Below are positions 52,783 to 62,810 of a stretch of DNA of 64,000 bases, in pieces; positions within the stretch are counted from its first letter, which is position 1, and every line of letters begins with the position of its first letter. The position numbers and the translations under genes were made by a program. The notes under the pieces were generated by a model. It did not search any database. It saw nothing but the letters and a program-made list of their open reading frames with translations, and was not told the DNA's origin. Location of the stretch: the NCBI GenBank assembly GCA_017398555.1, contig JAFQFV010000035.1, positions 62,001 to 126,000 of the forward strand, written 5' to 3'. The DNA is from Alistipes sp. (lineage in GTDB: Bacteria; Bacteroidota; Bacteroidia; Bacteroidales; Rikenellaceae).

Positions 52783-53871
52783 ATGAAAGAGAAGAGACTT
52801 GTACTGAGTAATGGCAAGAGTTTTTCGGGCTACGGCTTTGGTGCCGACCGTCAGGCTGTTTGCAACATTGCATTTAACACCTCGGTAGTGGGTTATCAGG
52901 AGATTATCTCCGACCCAAGCAACTACAATCAGATTGTGGTTATGACCTACCCTACTATCGGAAACTACGGTATCAATGATGAGGACTTCGAGTCACGCAT
53001 CGTCAGCATAGGCGGTCTTGTGGTTCGTGAGTACTGCACAATGCCGAGCAACTTCCGCTATACCAAGACCATTGACGAGATTATGGAGGAGAACTCTATC
53101 CCGGGTATCTATGGCGTTGATACTCGCGCACTGACACGTGCTCTGCGTGATGGTGGTGTAACTCGCGCAGCTATCGTAGATGCCGATATGAGCATTGAGG
53201 ATGCAGTAAAGCTTATCGAGAGCACCCCTGCTGAGAAGGATGTGGTTTCAAAGGTTAGCTGCCGTAAGCGTTGGTACTCTCGTACCCCTAACCACAAGTA
53301 CGATGTTGTGGTTGTCGATTGCGGTGTTAAGCGTGCAATTATCGAGGAGCTTAACCGTCGTGAGTGCAACGTAATTATCGTGCCTTACAACACACCTATC
53401 GAGGAGATTCGTGCATTCAATCCGCACGGTATCTTTATCTCGAATGGTCCGGGCTCTCCTACAGACCTTCCGCAGGTTATTGAGCTTATCAAGGCTCTGC
53501 GTGGTGAGCTTCCGATGATGGGTATCAGTCTCGGTCACCTGCTTATCGGTATGGCATACGGTGCTACTGTCGAGAGCGTTGAGGGCGGAAATCGCGCAAG
53601 TGCACGTCCTATCCGTAACGCCATTACAAACCGTATTGAGATGACCGGTATGAGTATGGAGTACACCATAGCAAAGGATGTTGAGAGCAAGACAAACCTC
53701 ACCGTCACCCACACCAACGTTCTTGATGGCAGCGTAGTAGGCGTTGAGTGCCGCAAGGACAAGGTCTTCTCAGTACAGTTCCATCCCGAGGGCGCTCCGG
53801 GAGCTACAAATGACAGCGCATACCTTTTCGATAAATTCATTAAACTGATGGAGGATAACAAAAATGCCTAA
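52783..53871 (+). CDS. carA: Carbamoyl-phosphate synthetase small subunit with a degenerate glutaminase site
   Basis: A 362-residue small subunit. The N-terminal CPSase domain is well preserved ([34 protein letters not shown] in parts). The C-terminal class I glutamine amidotransferase domain keeps NGPGSPTD and the HPE pair (His334, Glu336), but the nucleophile motif GICLGHQ reads GISLGHL: Ser249 (codon AGT at 53527-53529) replaces Cys, and Leu253 replaces Gln. The QNHGF glutamine-binding motif is also lost (TGMSMEY). Glutamine hydrolysis is predicted to be absent, leaving a structural subunit for an ammonia-using enzyme. It overlaps carB by 8 nt. Confidence 0.92.
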   Translation: MKEKRLVLSNGKSFSGYGFGADRQAVCNIAFNTSVVGYQEIISDPSNYNQIVVMTYPTIGNYGINDEDFESRIVSIGGLVVREYCTMPSNFRYTKTIDEIMEENSIPGIYGVDTRALTRALRDGGVTRAAIVDADMSIEDAVKLIESTPAEKDVVSKVSCRKRWYSRTPNHKYDVVVVDCGVKRAIIEELNRRECNVIIVPYNTPIEEIRAFNPHGIFISNGPGSPTDLPQVIELIKALRGELPMMGISLGHLLIGMAYGATVESVEGGNRASARPIRNAITNRIEMTGMSMEYTIAKDVESKTNLTVTHTNVLDGSVVGVECRKDKVFSVQFHPEGAPGATNDSAYLFDKFIKLMEDNKNA

Positions 53872-56800
53872 GAGAACAGATATCAAGAAAGTGATGGTTA
53901 TTGGCTCCGGCCCAATCGTTATTGGCCAGGCAGCCGAGTTCGACTATGCAGGTACCCAGGCGTGCCTTGCACTCAAGGAGGAGGGTTACGAGGTTATTCT
54001 CGTGAACTCTAACCCTGCAACCATTATGACCGACACCTTCATTGCCGACAAGGTATATATGGAGCCGCTGAAGTTGGAGTATGTCGCAAAGATTATCCGC
54101 TACGAGCGTCCTGACGCTATCGTTCCGGGTCTTGGTGGTCAGACAGGTCTTAACCTCGCAGTTCAGCTCGCCAAGAAGGGTATTTTGGAGGAGTGTCAGG
54201 TAGAGATTCTCGGTACATCTTTCCAGAGCATCGAGCAGGCTGAGGACCGCGAGATGTTCAAGGAGCTCTGTATCAAGCTCGGCGAGCCGGTTATCCCGTC
54301 AGAGATTGTATATTCGGTAGATGAGGCTGTTGAGGTGGCAAAGAAGATTGGCTACCCTGTAGTTCTCCGTCCTGCCTTCACCCTCGGTGGTTCAGGTGGT
54401 GGTTTTGCCGACGATGAGCAGCAGTTGCGCGAGATGATGCGTAATGCGCTGGCCGTATCTCCTGTACACCAGGTGCTTGTAGAGAAGAGTATCAAGGGTT
54501 ACAAGGAGATTGAGTTCGAGGTGATGCGCGATAAGAACGACACTGCAATCGCCATCTGTAGTATGGAGAATGTGGACCCTGTAGGTATCCACACAGGCGA
54601 TAGTATCGTTGTTGCACCTGCACAGACCCTCTCAAATAAGGAGTTCCAGATGTTGCGTGACAGCGCACTCAGACTCATTCGTGCACTCAAGATTGAGGGT
54701 GGTTGTAACGTGCAGTTTGCACTCGACCCACTCTCATTCAAGTACTATATTATCGAGGTAAATCCTCGCGTATCTCGTTCATCTGCCCTTGCATCTAAGG
54801 CGAGTGGTTTCCCTATCGCCCGCGTAACTGCAAAGGTGGCTATAGGTATGACCCTTGATGAGATTTTGTTGGAGGGTACCCCTGCTTGCTGCGAGCCTGC
54901 TATTGACTACGTAGTGACAAAGGTGGCACGCTTCCCATTCGATAAGTTCAGCGAGGCTTCAAACGAGCTGGGAACGCAGATGAAGGCTACAGGTGAGGCA
55001 ATGAGTATCGGTCGTACTATCGAGGAGAGCTTGCTCAAGGCTCTGCGCTCACTTGAGACCGGTGTATGCCACATCCACCACAAGAAGTTCGACGAGATGT
55101 CCACACAGGATATGCTCGTATATATCACTCGCGGTACTGACGACCGCATCTACGCCATTGCAGAGCTGCTGCGTCGTGGCATAGACCGTTCGCTGATTTA
55201 TGACCGCACAAAGATTGATATGCTCTTCCTTGAGAAGTTCAAGAATATCGTTCGTATGGAGCGTCGTCTTGCAGAGGCTAAGGGCGAGAAGGAGGCACTC
55301 TATGAGGCTAAGCGTATGGGCTTTGGCGATAAGTTTATCGGCCAGCTCTGGGGTATGACCGAGCGCGAGGTATTCGAGCTGCGTGAGAGTTTCGACATCA
55401 AACCTGTATATAAGATTATCGACTCTTGCTCAGGCGAGTTCGACCGCTATATCCCATACTTCTACTCTACATACGAGCAGGAGAATGAGTCTATCGTATC
55501 CAATCGCAAGAAGATTGTCGTTCTGGGTTCAGGTCCTATCCGTATCGGTCAGGGTGTAGAGTTCGACTACTCGACCGTACACGCTATTTGGGCTATCCGC
55601 GAGGCGGGTTATGAGGCGATTATCATCAACAACAACCCTGAGACCGTATCTACAGACTACACTATCTCCGATAAGCTCTACTTCGAGCCGCTGACCGTTG
55701 AGAATGTGATGAACATCATCCACCACGAGCAGCCGGAGGGCGTAATCGTTACCCTCGGTGGTCAGACAGCTATCAACCTTGCCAAGCCGCTGGTTCAGAT
55801 GGGCGTGAAGATTATCGGTACCGACCTTGAGGCTATCGATAAGGCTGAGGACCGTAAGCTCTTCGAGGCTATTATGCGCGAGGTGGGTATTCCACAGCCA
55901 CAGGCAAAGGCCGTAACCGAGATTGAGGATGGTGTTGCAGCGGCAGAGACTATCGGCTACCCTGTGCTTGTTCGTCCAAGCTTCGTGCTCGGTGGTCGTG
56001 CTATGCAGATTGTAGGTAACGAGCAGGCTCTGCGTCACTATCTGCACAATGCGGTAGAGATTAATGAGGACTCCCCTGTACTTGTCGATAAGTACATTAT
56101 GGGTAAAGAGGCTGAGGTAGATGCTATCTGTGACGGCACAGATGTATTTATTCCGGGTATTATGGAGCACGTTGAGAGAACAGGTATCCACTCCGGCGAC
56201 TCAATCAGCGTATATCCATCATTCAGCCTTAGCGACGATGTTAAGCAGAAGATGATTGACTACACCGTACGTCTGGGTAAGGCTATCGGCATTGTCGGTC
56301 TGTACAATATTCAGTTTATCGTGGATAACGAGGATAAGGTCTATGTTATCGAGGTCAATCCGCGCTCTTCACGTACCGTACCGTTCCTCTCAAAGTCTTG
56401 CAATGTCCCTATGGCAAAGATTGCAACCCGAGTAATGCTCGGTCACTCTCTTAAGGAGCAGGGTATTACAGAGGTTTATGGTCGTGAGCGCAAGCGTTTC
56501 TTCGTCAAGACCCCTGCATTCTCATTTGCAAAGATTAAGGGTATCGATACATACCTCTCTCCTGAGATGAAATCTACAGGTGAGGCTATCGGTTACGACA
56601 ACTCTATGACCCGTGCACTCTACAAGTCACTTCAGGCATCGGGTATGGATGTGGTAAACTACGGTACCGTGCTTGTAACCCTTGCCGATAAGGATAAGCA
56701 GGCTGCCCTGCCACTTATTGAGCGCTTCTACAACCTCGGTTTCAACATCGAGGCGACAAAGGGTACTGCCGATTTCCTTCGTACTCACGGCATCCGCACC

Positions 56801-57055
56801 CGTAAGCTGAGTAAGCTCATTGAGGGTAGCGACGATATCTATCGTTCACTCTCCCGTGGCCACGTAAACTACGTTATCAACACCATTGACCTTAACCAGC
56901 ACAGCGCACGTCTTGATGGTTACGAGATTCGTCGTGCAGCGGTTGAGAATAATGTTACCATCTTCACATCCCTTGAGACTGTAAGCGTACTGCTTCAGGT
57001 ACTTGAGGAGATTACACTCGGCGTTTCAACAATTGACGCAGATTACGACAAATAG
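53864..57055 (+). CDS. carB: Carbamoyl-phosphate synthetase large subunit
   Basis: A 1063-residue protein with two homologous ATP-grasp halves. The first (carboxyphosphate) half starts [21 protein letters not shown]. The second (carbamoyl phosphate) half starts [20 protein letters not shown] near residue 549. [20 protein letters not shown] and its counterpart [15 protein letters not shown] are intact, and the C-terminal MGS-like domain is present. It synthesises carbamoyl phosphate from bicarbonate, 2 ATP and ammonia, the latter normally from CarA glutaminase. With the altered CarA, free ammonia is the likely donor. It is translationally coupled to carA. Confidence 0.97.
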   Translation: MPKRTDIKKVMVIGSGPIVIGQAAEFDYAGTQACLALKEEGYEVILVNSNPATIMTDTFIADKVYMEPLKLEYVAKIIRYERPDAIVPGLGGQTGLNLAVQLAKKGILEECQVEILGTSFQSIEQAEDREMFKELCIKLGEPVIPSEIVYSVDEAVEVAKKIGYPVVLRPAFTLGGSGGGFADDEQQLREMMRNALAVSPVHQVLVEKSIKGYKEIEFEVMRDKNDTAIAICSMENVDPVGIHTGDSIVVAPAQTLSNKEFQMLRDSALRLIRALKIEGGCNVQFALDPLSFKYYIIEVNPRVSRSSALASKASGFPIARVTAKVAIGMTLDEILLEGTPACCEPAIDYVVTKVARFPFDKFSEASNELGTQMKATGEAMSIGRTIEESLLKALRSLETGVCHIHHKKFDEMSTQDMLVYITRGTDDRIYAIAELLRRGIDRSLIYDRTKIDMLFLEKFKNIVRMERRLAEAKGEKEALYEAKRMGFGDKFIGQLWGMTEREVFELRESFDIKPVYKIIDSCSGEFDRYIPYFYSTYEQENESIVSNRKKIVVLGSGPIRIGQGVEFDYSTVHAIWAIREAGYEAIIINNNPETVSTDYTISDKLYFEPLTVENVMNIIHHEQPEGVIVTLGGQTAINLAKPLVQMGVKIIGTDLEAIDKAEDRKLFEAIMREVGIPQPQAKAVTEIEDGVAAAETIGYPVLVRPSFVLGGRAMQIVGNEQALRHYLHNAVEINEDSPVLVDKYIMGKEAEVDAICDGTDVFIPGIMEHVERTGIHSGDSISVYPSFSLSDDVKQKMIDYTVRLGKAIGIVGLYNIQFIVDNEDKVYVIEVNPRSSRTVPFLSKSCNVPMAKIATRVMLGHSLKEQGITEVYGRERKRFFVKTPAFSFAKIKGIDTYLSPEMKSTGEAIGYDNSMTRALYKSLQASGMDVVNYGTVLVTLADKDKQAALPLIERFYNLGFNIEATKGTADFLRTHGIRTRKLSKLIEGSDDIYRSLSRGHVNYVINTIDLNQHSARLDGYEIRRAAVENNVTIFTSLETVSVLLQVLEEITLGVSTIDADYDK

Positions 57056-57056
57056 T

Positions 57057-57794
57057 ATGAAACAAACTGTTTTTGAGATAGTTACAAACAGAGCTCTTAC
57101 CGAGAGCGTCTATGAAATGACTCTCGCGGGTGATACTTCGGCCATCACCCGCCCGGGTCAATTTGTAGAACTCTCGCTTGAGGGCTACTTCCTTCGCCGT
57201 CCGATATCTGTCTGCAACTATGACGAGGGCAAACTGACCCTCATCTACAAGGTTGTAGGTAAGGGTACGGCGCAGATGGCTACCCTTGCTGCAGGAGTCA
57301 AGATTGACACGCTGACAGGTCTTGGTAACGGCTTTGACACCACAGTTGAGCACAACCACGCTCTACTTGTTGGTGGTGGCGTAGGTGTTCCACCGCTCTA
57401 TCGTCTTGCTCGCAACCTTATTGCAGAGGGTAAGCAAGTTACCGTCGTGCTTGGCTTTAATACCGCTGCAGAGATATTCTATCGTGAGCAGTTTGAGGCT
57501 TTGGGCGTTAAGGTTATCATCGCCACTGCAGATGGCAGTGTAGGTGTGAAGGGTTTTGTTACCGACGCTATAGCACAGCAGGTGACAGATGCCGACTACT
57601 TCTACTCTTGTGGCCCGCTGCCTATGCTCCGCGCACTGACTCAGAACCTTACAATTCCCGGTCAGATTAGCCTTGAAGAGCGTATGGGCTGTGGTTTTGG
57701 TATATGTATGGGTTGCTCTATCCAGACCGTTAATGGTGCAAAGAGAGTGTGTAAAGAGGGCCCTGTATTCAGAAAGGAGGAGGTACTATGGTAA
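57057..57794 (+). CDS. pyrK: Dihydroorotate dehydrogenase electron-transfer subunit
   Basis: A 245-residue flavin/iron-sulfur protein. The FAD motif RRPISVCNY (about residues 46-54), the NAD-binding region LLVGGGVGVPPLYRLA and the C-terminal cluster CGFGICMGCSIQTVNGAKRVC (C-x4-C-x2-C-xn-C, read in parts) bind FAD, NAD and a 2Fe-2S cluster. It transfers electrons from PyrD to NAD+. The start is ATG 57057, directly after carB, rather than an upstream frame overlapping it. It overlaps pyrD by 7 nt. Confidence 0.95.
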   Translation: MKQTVFEIVTNRALTESVYEMTLAGDTSAITRPGQFVELSLEGYFLRRPISVCNYDEGKLTLIYKVVGKGTAQMATLAAGVKIDTLTGLGNGFDTTVEHNHALLVGGGVGVPPLYRLARNLIAEGKQVTVVLGFNTAAEIFYREQFEALGVKVIIATADGSVGVKGFVTDAIAQQVTDADYFYSCGPLPMLRALTQNLTIPGQISLEERMGCGFGICMGCSIQTVNGAKRVCKEGPVFRKEEVLW

Positions 57795-58702
57795 GAGATT
57801 TATCGACAACCCTTTGTGGTGTAGAGCTTGACAACCCGATTATTCCTGCAAGCGGCACATTTGGCTTTGGTGCAGAGATGTCAGAGGTCTATGATCTTGA
57901 TATCCTCGGCTCTATATCGTTCAAGGGCACTACCCTTGAGCCACGTTTTGGTAACCCTACGCCGAGAATTGCGGAGTGCCGTTCGGGTATGATTAACTCG
58001 GTAGGTCTGCAAAATCCGGGTATTGATGCCGTTATTGCTCACGAGCTTCCGGAGCTTCGCAAGCGTTTCCATAAGCCGATTATCGCAAACATCAGCGGTT
58101 TTTCTATCGAGGAGTACACCGAGTGCTGCCGAAAGATTGACAAACAGGAGCAGGTAGAGATTATCGAGGTAAATGTCTCTTGCCCTAATGTTCACAATGG
58201 CGGCATGGCATTTGGCACCTCACCTGAGAGTGCTGCTGCGGTAACTGCTGCGGTAAAGGCGGTGACAACAAAGCCCGTATTTATCAAGCTCAGTCCGAAT
58301 GTTACAGATATAGTATCTATCGCCCGCGCGTGCGAGGATGCCGGTGCTGACGGACTTACGCTGATTAATACTATGCTCGGTATGAGGATTGACATTGCTC
58401 GCCGTCGCCCTGTAATTGCCAACAAGATGGGTGGTTTCTCGGGTCAGGCAATCTTCCCTGTGGCAGTAAGAATGGTCTATCAGGTGGCAAATGCCTGCAA
58501 GATACCCGTTATCGGTTGCGGTGGTGTAGCCACTGCCGAGGATGTTATCGAGATGATGATGGCAGGTGCAAGTGCAGTTCAGGTGGGTGCAGAGAATCTG
58601 CGTAACCCATTTGCTTGCAAACAGATTATTGAAAATCTGCCAAAGGTTATGGAAAAGCTTGGCATTGAGCGACTACGAGATATTATTGGAATAGTTAAAT
58701 AA
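57788..58702 (+). CDS. pyrD: Dihydroorotate dehydrogenase, class 1B catalytic subunit
   Basis: A 304-residue FMN enzyme. The catalytic Cys is in [13 protein letters not shown] (about residues 128-140). [21 protein letters not shown] and the phosphate-binding [25 protein letters not shown] (in parts) are present. Together with PyrK it forms the NAD-linked class 1B enzyme oxidising dihydroorotate to orotate, suited to anaerobic life. Confidence 0.97.
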   Translation: MVRDLSTTLCGVELDNPIIPASGTFGFGAEMSEVYDLDILGSISFKGTTLEPRFGNPTPRIAECRSGMINSVGLQNPGIDAVIAHELPELRKRFHKPIIANISGFSIEEYTECCRKIDKQEQVEIIEVNVSCPNVHNGGMAFGTSPESAAAVTAAVKAVTTKPVFIKLSPNVTDIVSIARACEDAGADGLTLINTMLGMRIDIARRRPVIANKMGGFSGQAIFPVAVRMVYQVANACKIPVIGCGGVATAEDVIEMMMAGASAVQVGAENLRNPFACKQIIENLPKVMEKLGIERLRDIIGIVK

Positions 58703-58710
58703 AAATAGAT

Positions 58711-59409
58711 ATGAGAGATGTAATTATCGCTTGTGATTTTTCAAGCAAAGAGCAGACATTGGCATTCCTTGACCGCTTTACCGGTCGTAAGCCATTTGTA
58801 AAGATTGGTATGGAGCTCTTCTATGCCTGTGGTCCGGATATCGTACGCGAAATTAAGGCTCGTGGTCATAAGATTTTCCTTGACCTTAAGTTGCACGACA
58901 TTCCAAATACAGTTCGCAAGGCTATGAGCGTGCTTTCAAACCTTGACGTGGATATGACAAACGTTCACGCTGCCGGTACTGTTGATATGATGCGTGCTGC
59001 CCTTGAGGGTCTTACTCGTCCTGATGGTACACGTCCGCTGCTTATCGCCGTGACACAGCTCACATCTACAAGCCAGGAGCGTATGCAGCGCGAGCTTCTT
59101 ATCAGCGCTACAATCAACGACACTATTGCAAAGTATGCCGAGAATGCAAAGGTTGCAGGTCTTGATGGCGTAGTTTGTTCACCTCTTGAGGCTGAGCTTG
59201 TTAAGGAGCACTGCGGCGCAGAGTTTATGACCGTTACCCCAGGTATCCGCTTTGCAGATGCTGCGGCAGACGATCAGGTGCGTATCACAACCCCTGCTCG
59301 TGCACGCGAGATTGGCTCTGACTACATCGTTGTAGGTCGTCCTGTAACTGCTGCAGAGGACCCTGTAGCGGCTTATGAGCGTTGCTGTCGCGAGTTTATT
59401 GGCGAGTAA
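58711..59409 (+). CDS. pyrF: Orotidine 5'-phosphate decarboxylase
   Basis: A 232-residue TIM-barrel enzyme converting OMP to UMP. The catalytic motif [13 protein letters not shown] (DxKxxD, about residues 54-66), an early [23 protein letters not shown] and the closing [12 protein letters not shown] are all present. This is the PyrF type of about 230 residues, not the long Bacteroidota/mycobacterial type. Confidence 0.96.
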   Translation: MRDVIIACDFSSKEQTLAFLDRFTGRKPFVKIGMELFYACGPDIVREIKARGHKIFLDLKLHDIPNTVRKAMSVLSNLDVDMTNVHAAGTVDMMRAALEGLTRPDGTRPLLIAVTQLTSTSQERMQRELLISATINDTIAKYAENAKVAGLDGVVCSPLEAELVKEHCGAEFMTVTPGIRFADAAADDQVRITTPARAREIGSDYIVVGRPVTAAEDPVAAYERCCREFIGE

Positions 59410-59436
59410 TCTAAAAACCTTAAAACATATACGATA

Positions 59437-60066
59437 ATGGAGAAAATCATTGCAAAAGAGTTGCTCAAAATCAGCGCAGTATTCCTTCGCCCTGAGCAGC
59501 CGTTTACTTGGGCAAGCGGCATTAAGAGCCCTATATATTGCGACAATCGTCTGATTCTTACCGCACCATCTGCTCGTGAGAAGGTGGAGGCAGGCCTTGC
59601 GGAGCTCGTTCGCAAGCACTTCCCTGAGTGTGAGTGTCTTATGGGTACATCAACTGCGGGTATTGCTCACGCAGCTATCGTAGCGACAATTCTCGATATG
59701 CCTATGGGTTATGTTCGTAGCGGCGCAAAGGATCACGGTCGCACAAACCGCATCGAGGGTAAGCTCGAGCCAGGTACAAAGGTTGTTGTTGTAGAGGACC
59801 TTATCTCTACAGGTGGCAGCTGCATCGAGGTTGTTGAGGCTCTTCGTGAGGCTGGTGCAGAGGTGCTCGGTATCGTGAGCATCTTCACATACGGAATGAA
59901 GCGTGGCGTTGAGAGAATCGCTGCTGCAAATACCGTAAACTACTCACTCTCTAACCTTGACTCACTTGTTGAGGTGGCTGCAGAGGAGGGTTACATCGCC
60001 CCTGAGTGGAAGGATAGAATCCTCGCCTTCCGCAACAACCCATCAGACGAGAGCTGGATTAAATAA
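59437..60066 (+). CDS. pyrE: Orotate phosphoribosyltransferase
   Basis: A 209-residue type I phosphoribosyltransferase joining orotate and PRPP to OMP. The PRPP motif [12 protein letters not shown] (about residues 110-121), the flexible loop [11 protein letters not shown] and the N-terminal [14 protein letters not shown] are intact. It sits between pyrF and pyrB. Confidence 0.97.
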   Translation: MEKIIAKELLKISAVFLRPEQPFTWASGIKSPIYCDNRLILTAPSAREKVEAGLAELVRKHFPECECLMGTSTAGIAHAAIVATILDMPMGYVRSGAKDHGRTNRIEGKLEPGTKVVVVEDLISTGGSCIEVVEALREAGAEVLGIVSIFTYGMKRGVERIAAANTVNYSLSNLDSLVEVAAEEGYIAPEWKDRILAFRNNPSDESWIK

Positions 60067-60090
60067 AGTAACATATAAAACACTACCCCT

Positions 60091-61161
60091 ATGAGGCACC
60101 TAATTGACCCTACAGACCTGACTCGCAAGGAGACTGACGACATCGTTGCTCTTGCACTCGATATTATCGCCAATCGCGAGGCTTACAGTGAGAAGATGAA
60201 GGGCAAGAAGCTCGCTACCCTATTCTACGAGCCAAGTACCCGTACTCGTCTGAGCTTTACATCGGCTATGATGGAGCTTGGTGGTAATGTTCTCGGTTTC
60301 TCGGATGCTGCATCATCATCTGTAAGCAAAGGTGAGACCGTGGAGGATACCGTGCGTGTTGTCGGCTGCTTTGCAGACATTATCGCGATGCGCCACCACA
60401 TTGAGGGTGCACAGCTCGCTGCATCTGCAGTATCTCCTGTGCCGATTATCAATGCCGGTGACGGTAGCCACTCTCACCCTACACAGACACTTACCGATTT
60501 GCTTACAATCACTCGCGAGTTGGGACATGTTGATAACATTACTATCGGCTTCTGCGGCGATTTGAAGTACGGACGTACCGTTCACTCGCTTATCAAGGCA
60601 CTTGTTCGCTACTCAGGCATTAAGATTGTGCTTATCTCTCCGGAGGAGCTTCGCCTGCCTGACTATATCAAGACCGACATCTGCGATAAGTTCGGCATTG
60701 AGTACACCGAGGCTGGCAGCATCGAGGAGGTTATGGGCGAGCTCGACATTCTCTATATGACCCGCGTACAGAAGGAGCGTTTTACTGACGAGGCTGAGTA
60801 TGAGAGAGTTAAGAACTGCTTTGTGCTCGACGCCGAGCGTATGAAGCTTGCAAAGGAGCGTATGGCTGTTCTCCACCCACTGCCACGTGTGAACGAGATT
60901 ACCCGCGAGGTTGATGCCGACCCACGCGCCGCATACTTCCGTCAGGTTGAGAATGGTAAGTTTGTCCGTATGGCACTTATCCTCTCGCTTATGCGCTGGA
61001 AGGGCGAGCAGATGGTAGAGCGCCACGAGAAGGGCGAGATAGATGGTCTGCGCTGCCCTAACCATAAGTGCATCACAAACAATGAGCCTATGGAGCGCTA
61101 CTTCTACACTGCCGACAACGGCGTTCACCGCTGCTACTACTGCGACACCAAGGCGGAGTAA
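60091..61161 (+). CDS. pyrB: Aspartate carbamoyltransferase with a C-terminal PyrI-like zinc domain
   Basis: A 356-residue protein, about 45 residues longer than ordinary PyrB. The catalytic part has the carbamoyl-phosphate site YEPSTRTRLSF (about residues 50-60), SHSHPTQTLTDL and LHPLPRVNEI. After about residue 310 the tail carries CPNHKC (Cys322, Cys327) and CYYC (Cys348, Cys351), the same C-x4-C...C-x2-C pattern and CPN-C-I-EP context as the zinc domain of the regulatory subunit PyrI. The nucleotide-binding half of PyrI is absent here, and no pyrI gene is in the window. It ends the pyr operon. Confidence 0.95.
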   Translation: MRHLIDPTDLTRKETDDIVALALDIIANREAYSEKMKGKKLATLFYEPSTRTRLSFTSAMMELGGNVLGFSDAASSSVSKGETVEDTVRVVGCFADIIAMRHHIEGAQLAASAVSPVPIINAGDGSHSHPTQTLTDLLTITRELGHVDNITIGFCGDLKYGRTVHSLIKALVRYSGIKIVLISPEELRLPDYIKTDICDKFGIEYTEAGSIEEVMGELDILYMTRVQKERFTDEAEYERVKNCFVLDAERMKLAKERMAVLHPLPRVNEITREVDADPRAAYFRQVENGKFVRMALILSLMRWKGEQMVERHEKGEIDGLRCPNHKCITNNEPMERYFYTADNGVHRCYYCDTKAE

Positions 61162-61178
61162 TAGTAATACAATGTTAA

Positions 61179-61222
61179 ACCTACGCTGCTCACAATAGTG
61201 TGTGGCGTAGGTATTTTATTTT
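61179..61222 (+). terminator. Terminator after the pyr operon
   Basis: ACCTACGC (61179-61186) pairs with GCGTAGGT (61205-61212), followed by a T-rich tract. The next gene starts 10 nt later with no clear promoter, so some read-through is possible. Confidence 0.7.
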
Positions 61223-61231
61223 ACAACCACT

Positions 61232-61870
61232 ATGAAGATTATTCTTACAGGTACAACGGGATTTGTTGGCGAAGGAGTACTGCTTGCCTGCCTTGATAGA
61301 CCGGAGGTTGAAAAGGTGCTGAGCGTAAGCCGTCGTCCGTGTGAGATTGCACACCCAAAGCTTGAAGAGTATATCGTGGAGGACTTTATGACCTTGCCCA
61401 CAGATGATCCGAAGTTGCAAGGTTATGACGCCTGCTTCTTCTGTGCAGGCAAGAGTAATATCGGTATGTCGAAAGAGGATTACTACCACCTCTCATACGA
61501 GATTACGATGCACTTTGCTGCGACTATCGGTCCGAAGCGAGAGTTTGTCTTTATCTATGTCAGCGGTGCTGGAACAAGTGAAACATCTCGTCAGTTCTGG
61601 TCGCAGACAAAGTCGAAGACCGAGCGAGAGCTACGCGAATTGCCTTTCAAGGCGGCATACGGTTTTCGTCCTGCAGGTATGAAGCCATACAAAGGTCAAA
61701 AGCGACTGCAAGGCTGGGGCAAGTATCATTGGCTCTTCACTTGGATACCGGGGTTCTCAAATACTATCGAAGAGGTTGCAAAGGCAATGATAAGTTGCGT
61801 AAAACACGGTTACTCCGAGCCTATTGTTGGAGTAAAGGATATTGATACGCTATCGAAACTGTGTAAATAG
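61232..61870 (+). CDS. NAD(P)-binding atypical SDR protein
   Basis: A 212-residue Rossmann-fold protein. The N-terminal glycine motif GTTGFVGEGVLLACL (about residues 7-21) binds NAD(P). A short central region with FIYVSGAGTSE follows, and there is no clear catalytic YxxxK (SKTERELRE occupies that place). This fits the atypical, HTATIP2-like SDR group. Its role is unknown. It lies just behind the pyr terminator and may be expressed by read-through. Confidence 0.8.
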   Translation: MKIILTGTTGFVGEGVLLACLDRPEVEKVLSVSRRPCEIAHPKLEEYIVEDFMTLPTDDPKLQGYDACFFCAGKSNIGMSKEDYYHLSYEITMHFAATIGPKREFVFIYVSGAGTSETSRQFWSQTKSKTERELRELPFKAAYGFRPAGMKPYKGQKRLQGWGKYHWLFTWIPGFSNTIEEVAKAMISCVKHGYSEPIVGVKDIDTLSKLCK

Positions 61871-62047
61871 TTCTCTAAAAGTAAGCTCTATAGCACTTTT
61901 CGGCTTGCAAATTTGGGAATTTAGCAGGAGAGCAAACACAGATAGCCTGAATACGGTAAATTCAGGATATAAACTTCAATTATAACTGCATAAAATATTT
62001 CAATATAGTTTTCCCTTATAATATTTGCGATATTATAATCTAATCAT

Positions 62048-62055
62048 TATCTTTG
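62048..62055 (+). promoter_or_regulatory. -7 promoter box of the rhodanese gene
   Basis: TATCTTTG, 32 nt before the ATG at 62088. Confidence 0.65.
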
Positions 62056-62087
62056 TATAGAAATTAAAACTATTAAAGAGAGATACT

Positions 62088-62462
62088 ATGAGAAAGATGT
62101 TGTATGTATTGTTTGCTGCTACGATATTAGTTAGCTGTAGCGCAAATAGCAATAAGGGTTACGAGTCGGTAGATGCCGATAGTTTTGCGAAGTTTATTGC
62201 CAACGAGCAGGTGCAACTTATTGATTCGCGCACACCTGAGGAGTTCAATTCTGGACATATTCCAGGTGCGGTAAATATCAATATTGATGATGAGAATTTC
62301 AGAGCTAAAGTTAATGAGCTCGACAAATCACGCCCTATTGCAGTATATTGTCGTGGTGGTCGTCGTAGCAAGGAGGCTGCTGATATAATGGTAGGATGTG
62401 GCTATGATGTTACAGAACTTTCAGAGGGCATTATCTCGTGGAAAGGAGAAATAGAACAGTAG
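62088..62462 (+). CDS. Rhodanese-domain lipoprotein
   Basis: A 124-residue exported protein (MRKMLYVLFAATILVSC, lipobox VSC). The single rhodanese domain (about residues 28-122) has IDSRTPEEFNSGHIPGAVNI and the active-site loop VYCRGGRRSKEAA with Cys88. It would transfer sulfane sulfur, or bind it, in the periplasm. It is monocistronic. Confidence 0.92.
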   Translation: MRKMLYVLFAATILVSCSANSNKGYESVDADSFAKFIANEQVQLIDSRTPEEFNSGHIPGAVNINIDDENFRAKVNELDKSRPIAVYCRGGRRSKEAADIMVGCGYDVTELSEGIISWKGEIEQ

Positions 62463-62802
62463 ACAAATATATTGCTGCGACAAGCAATAAAAAAGCACCC
62501 AAATTGAAGTGACCCCAAAAGTTTTTTATCCAAACTTTTGGGGTCACTTTATAGTCGTTTCATATTGATTTTATCTATTTACTCTATAGCACAAAATTAA
62601 TCAAAAATCCAACAAATAAGAATTTTTATCCGTTTTATGTGCGCCCTATTTTGTCGTCAGAGTGTGTCATTAGAGTAACTATTTTAGCGTGATAGCGGGG
62701 CAGATACTCCGCTCGGCATATAAAGCAGCGAAGGGCTGTACTTATGCGTACTGCCCTTTGCTCGATTTATATGTTAGCGGAGATAGGTGCCCCGCTATCA
62801 CG
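62463..62802. other. Non-coding region between tail-to-tail genes
   Basis: It holds an 18-bp hairpin (62507-62549), an element end box TTTTGTCGTCAGAG near 62650 and the nested palindrome that overlaps the purB stop. No gene is seen. Confidence 0.75.
62507..62549. terminator. Long perfect hairpin after the rhodanese gene
   Basis: 18-base arms 62507-62524 and 62532-62549 pair perfectly around a 7-nt loop. It works as a terminator. The TGACCCC-AAAAGTTT motif also resembles ends of some insertion sequences, but no transposase remains. Confidence 0.75.
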
Positions 62803-62810
62803 CTAAAATA
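62680..62810 (-). repeat. Nested palindrome (copy 4, divergent GTAC-loop element) overlapping the purB stop
   Basis: Perfect 23-bp outer arms (62680-62702, 62788-62810) enclose CTCCGCT/AGCGGAG, CATATAAA/TTTATATG and a near-perfect GCGAAGGGC/GCCCTTTGC stem. The apex GTACTTATGCGTAC (62738-62751) matches the loop core GTACTAAAACGTAC of copies 1-3 at 11 of 14 positions. The right arm encodes the last codons and the TAG stop of purB. Confidence 0.8.

Noticed and set aside
62507-62549. Insertion-sequence remnant
   Set aside because: The hairpin resembles some IS ends, but there is no transposase fragment or second end, so terminator is the simpler reading.
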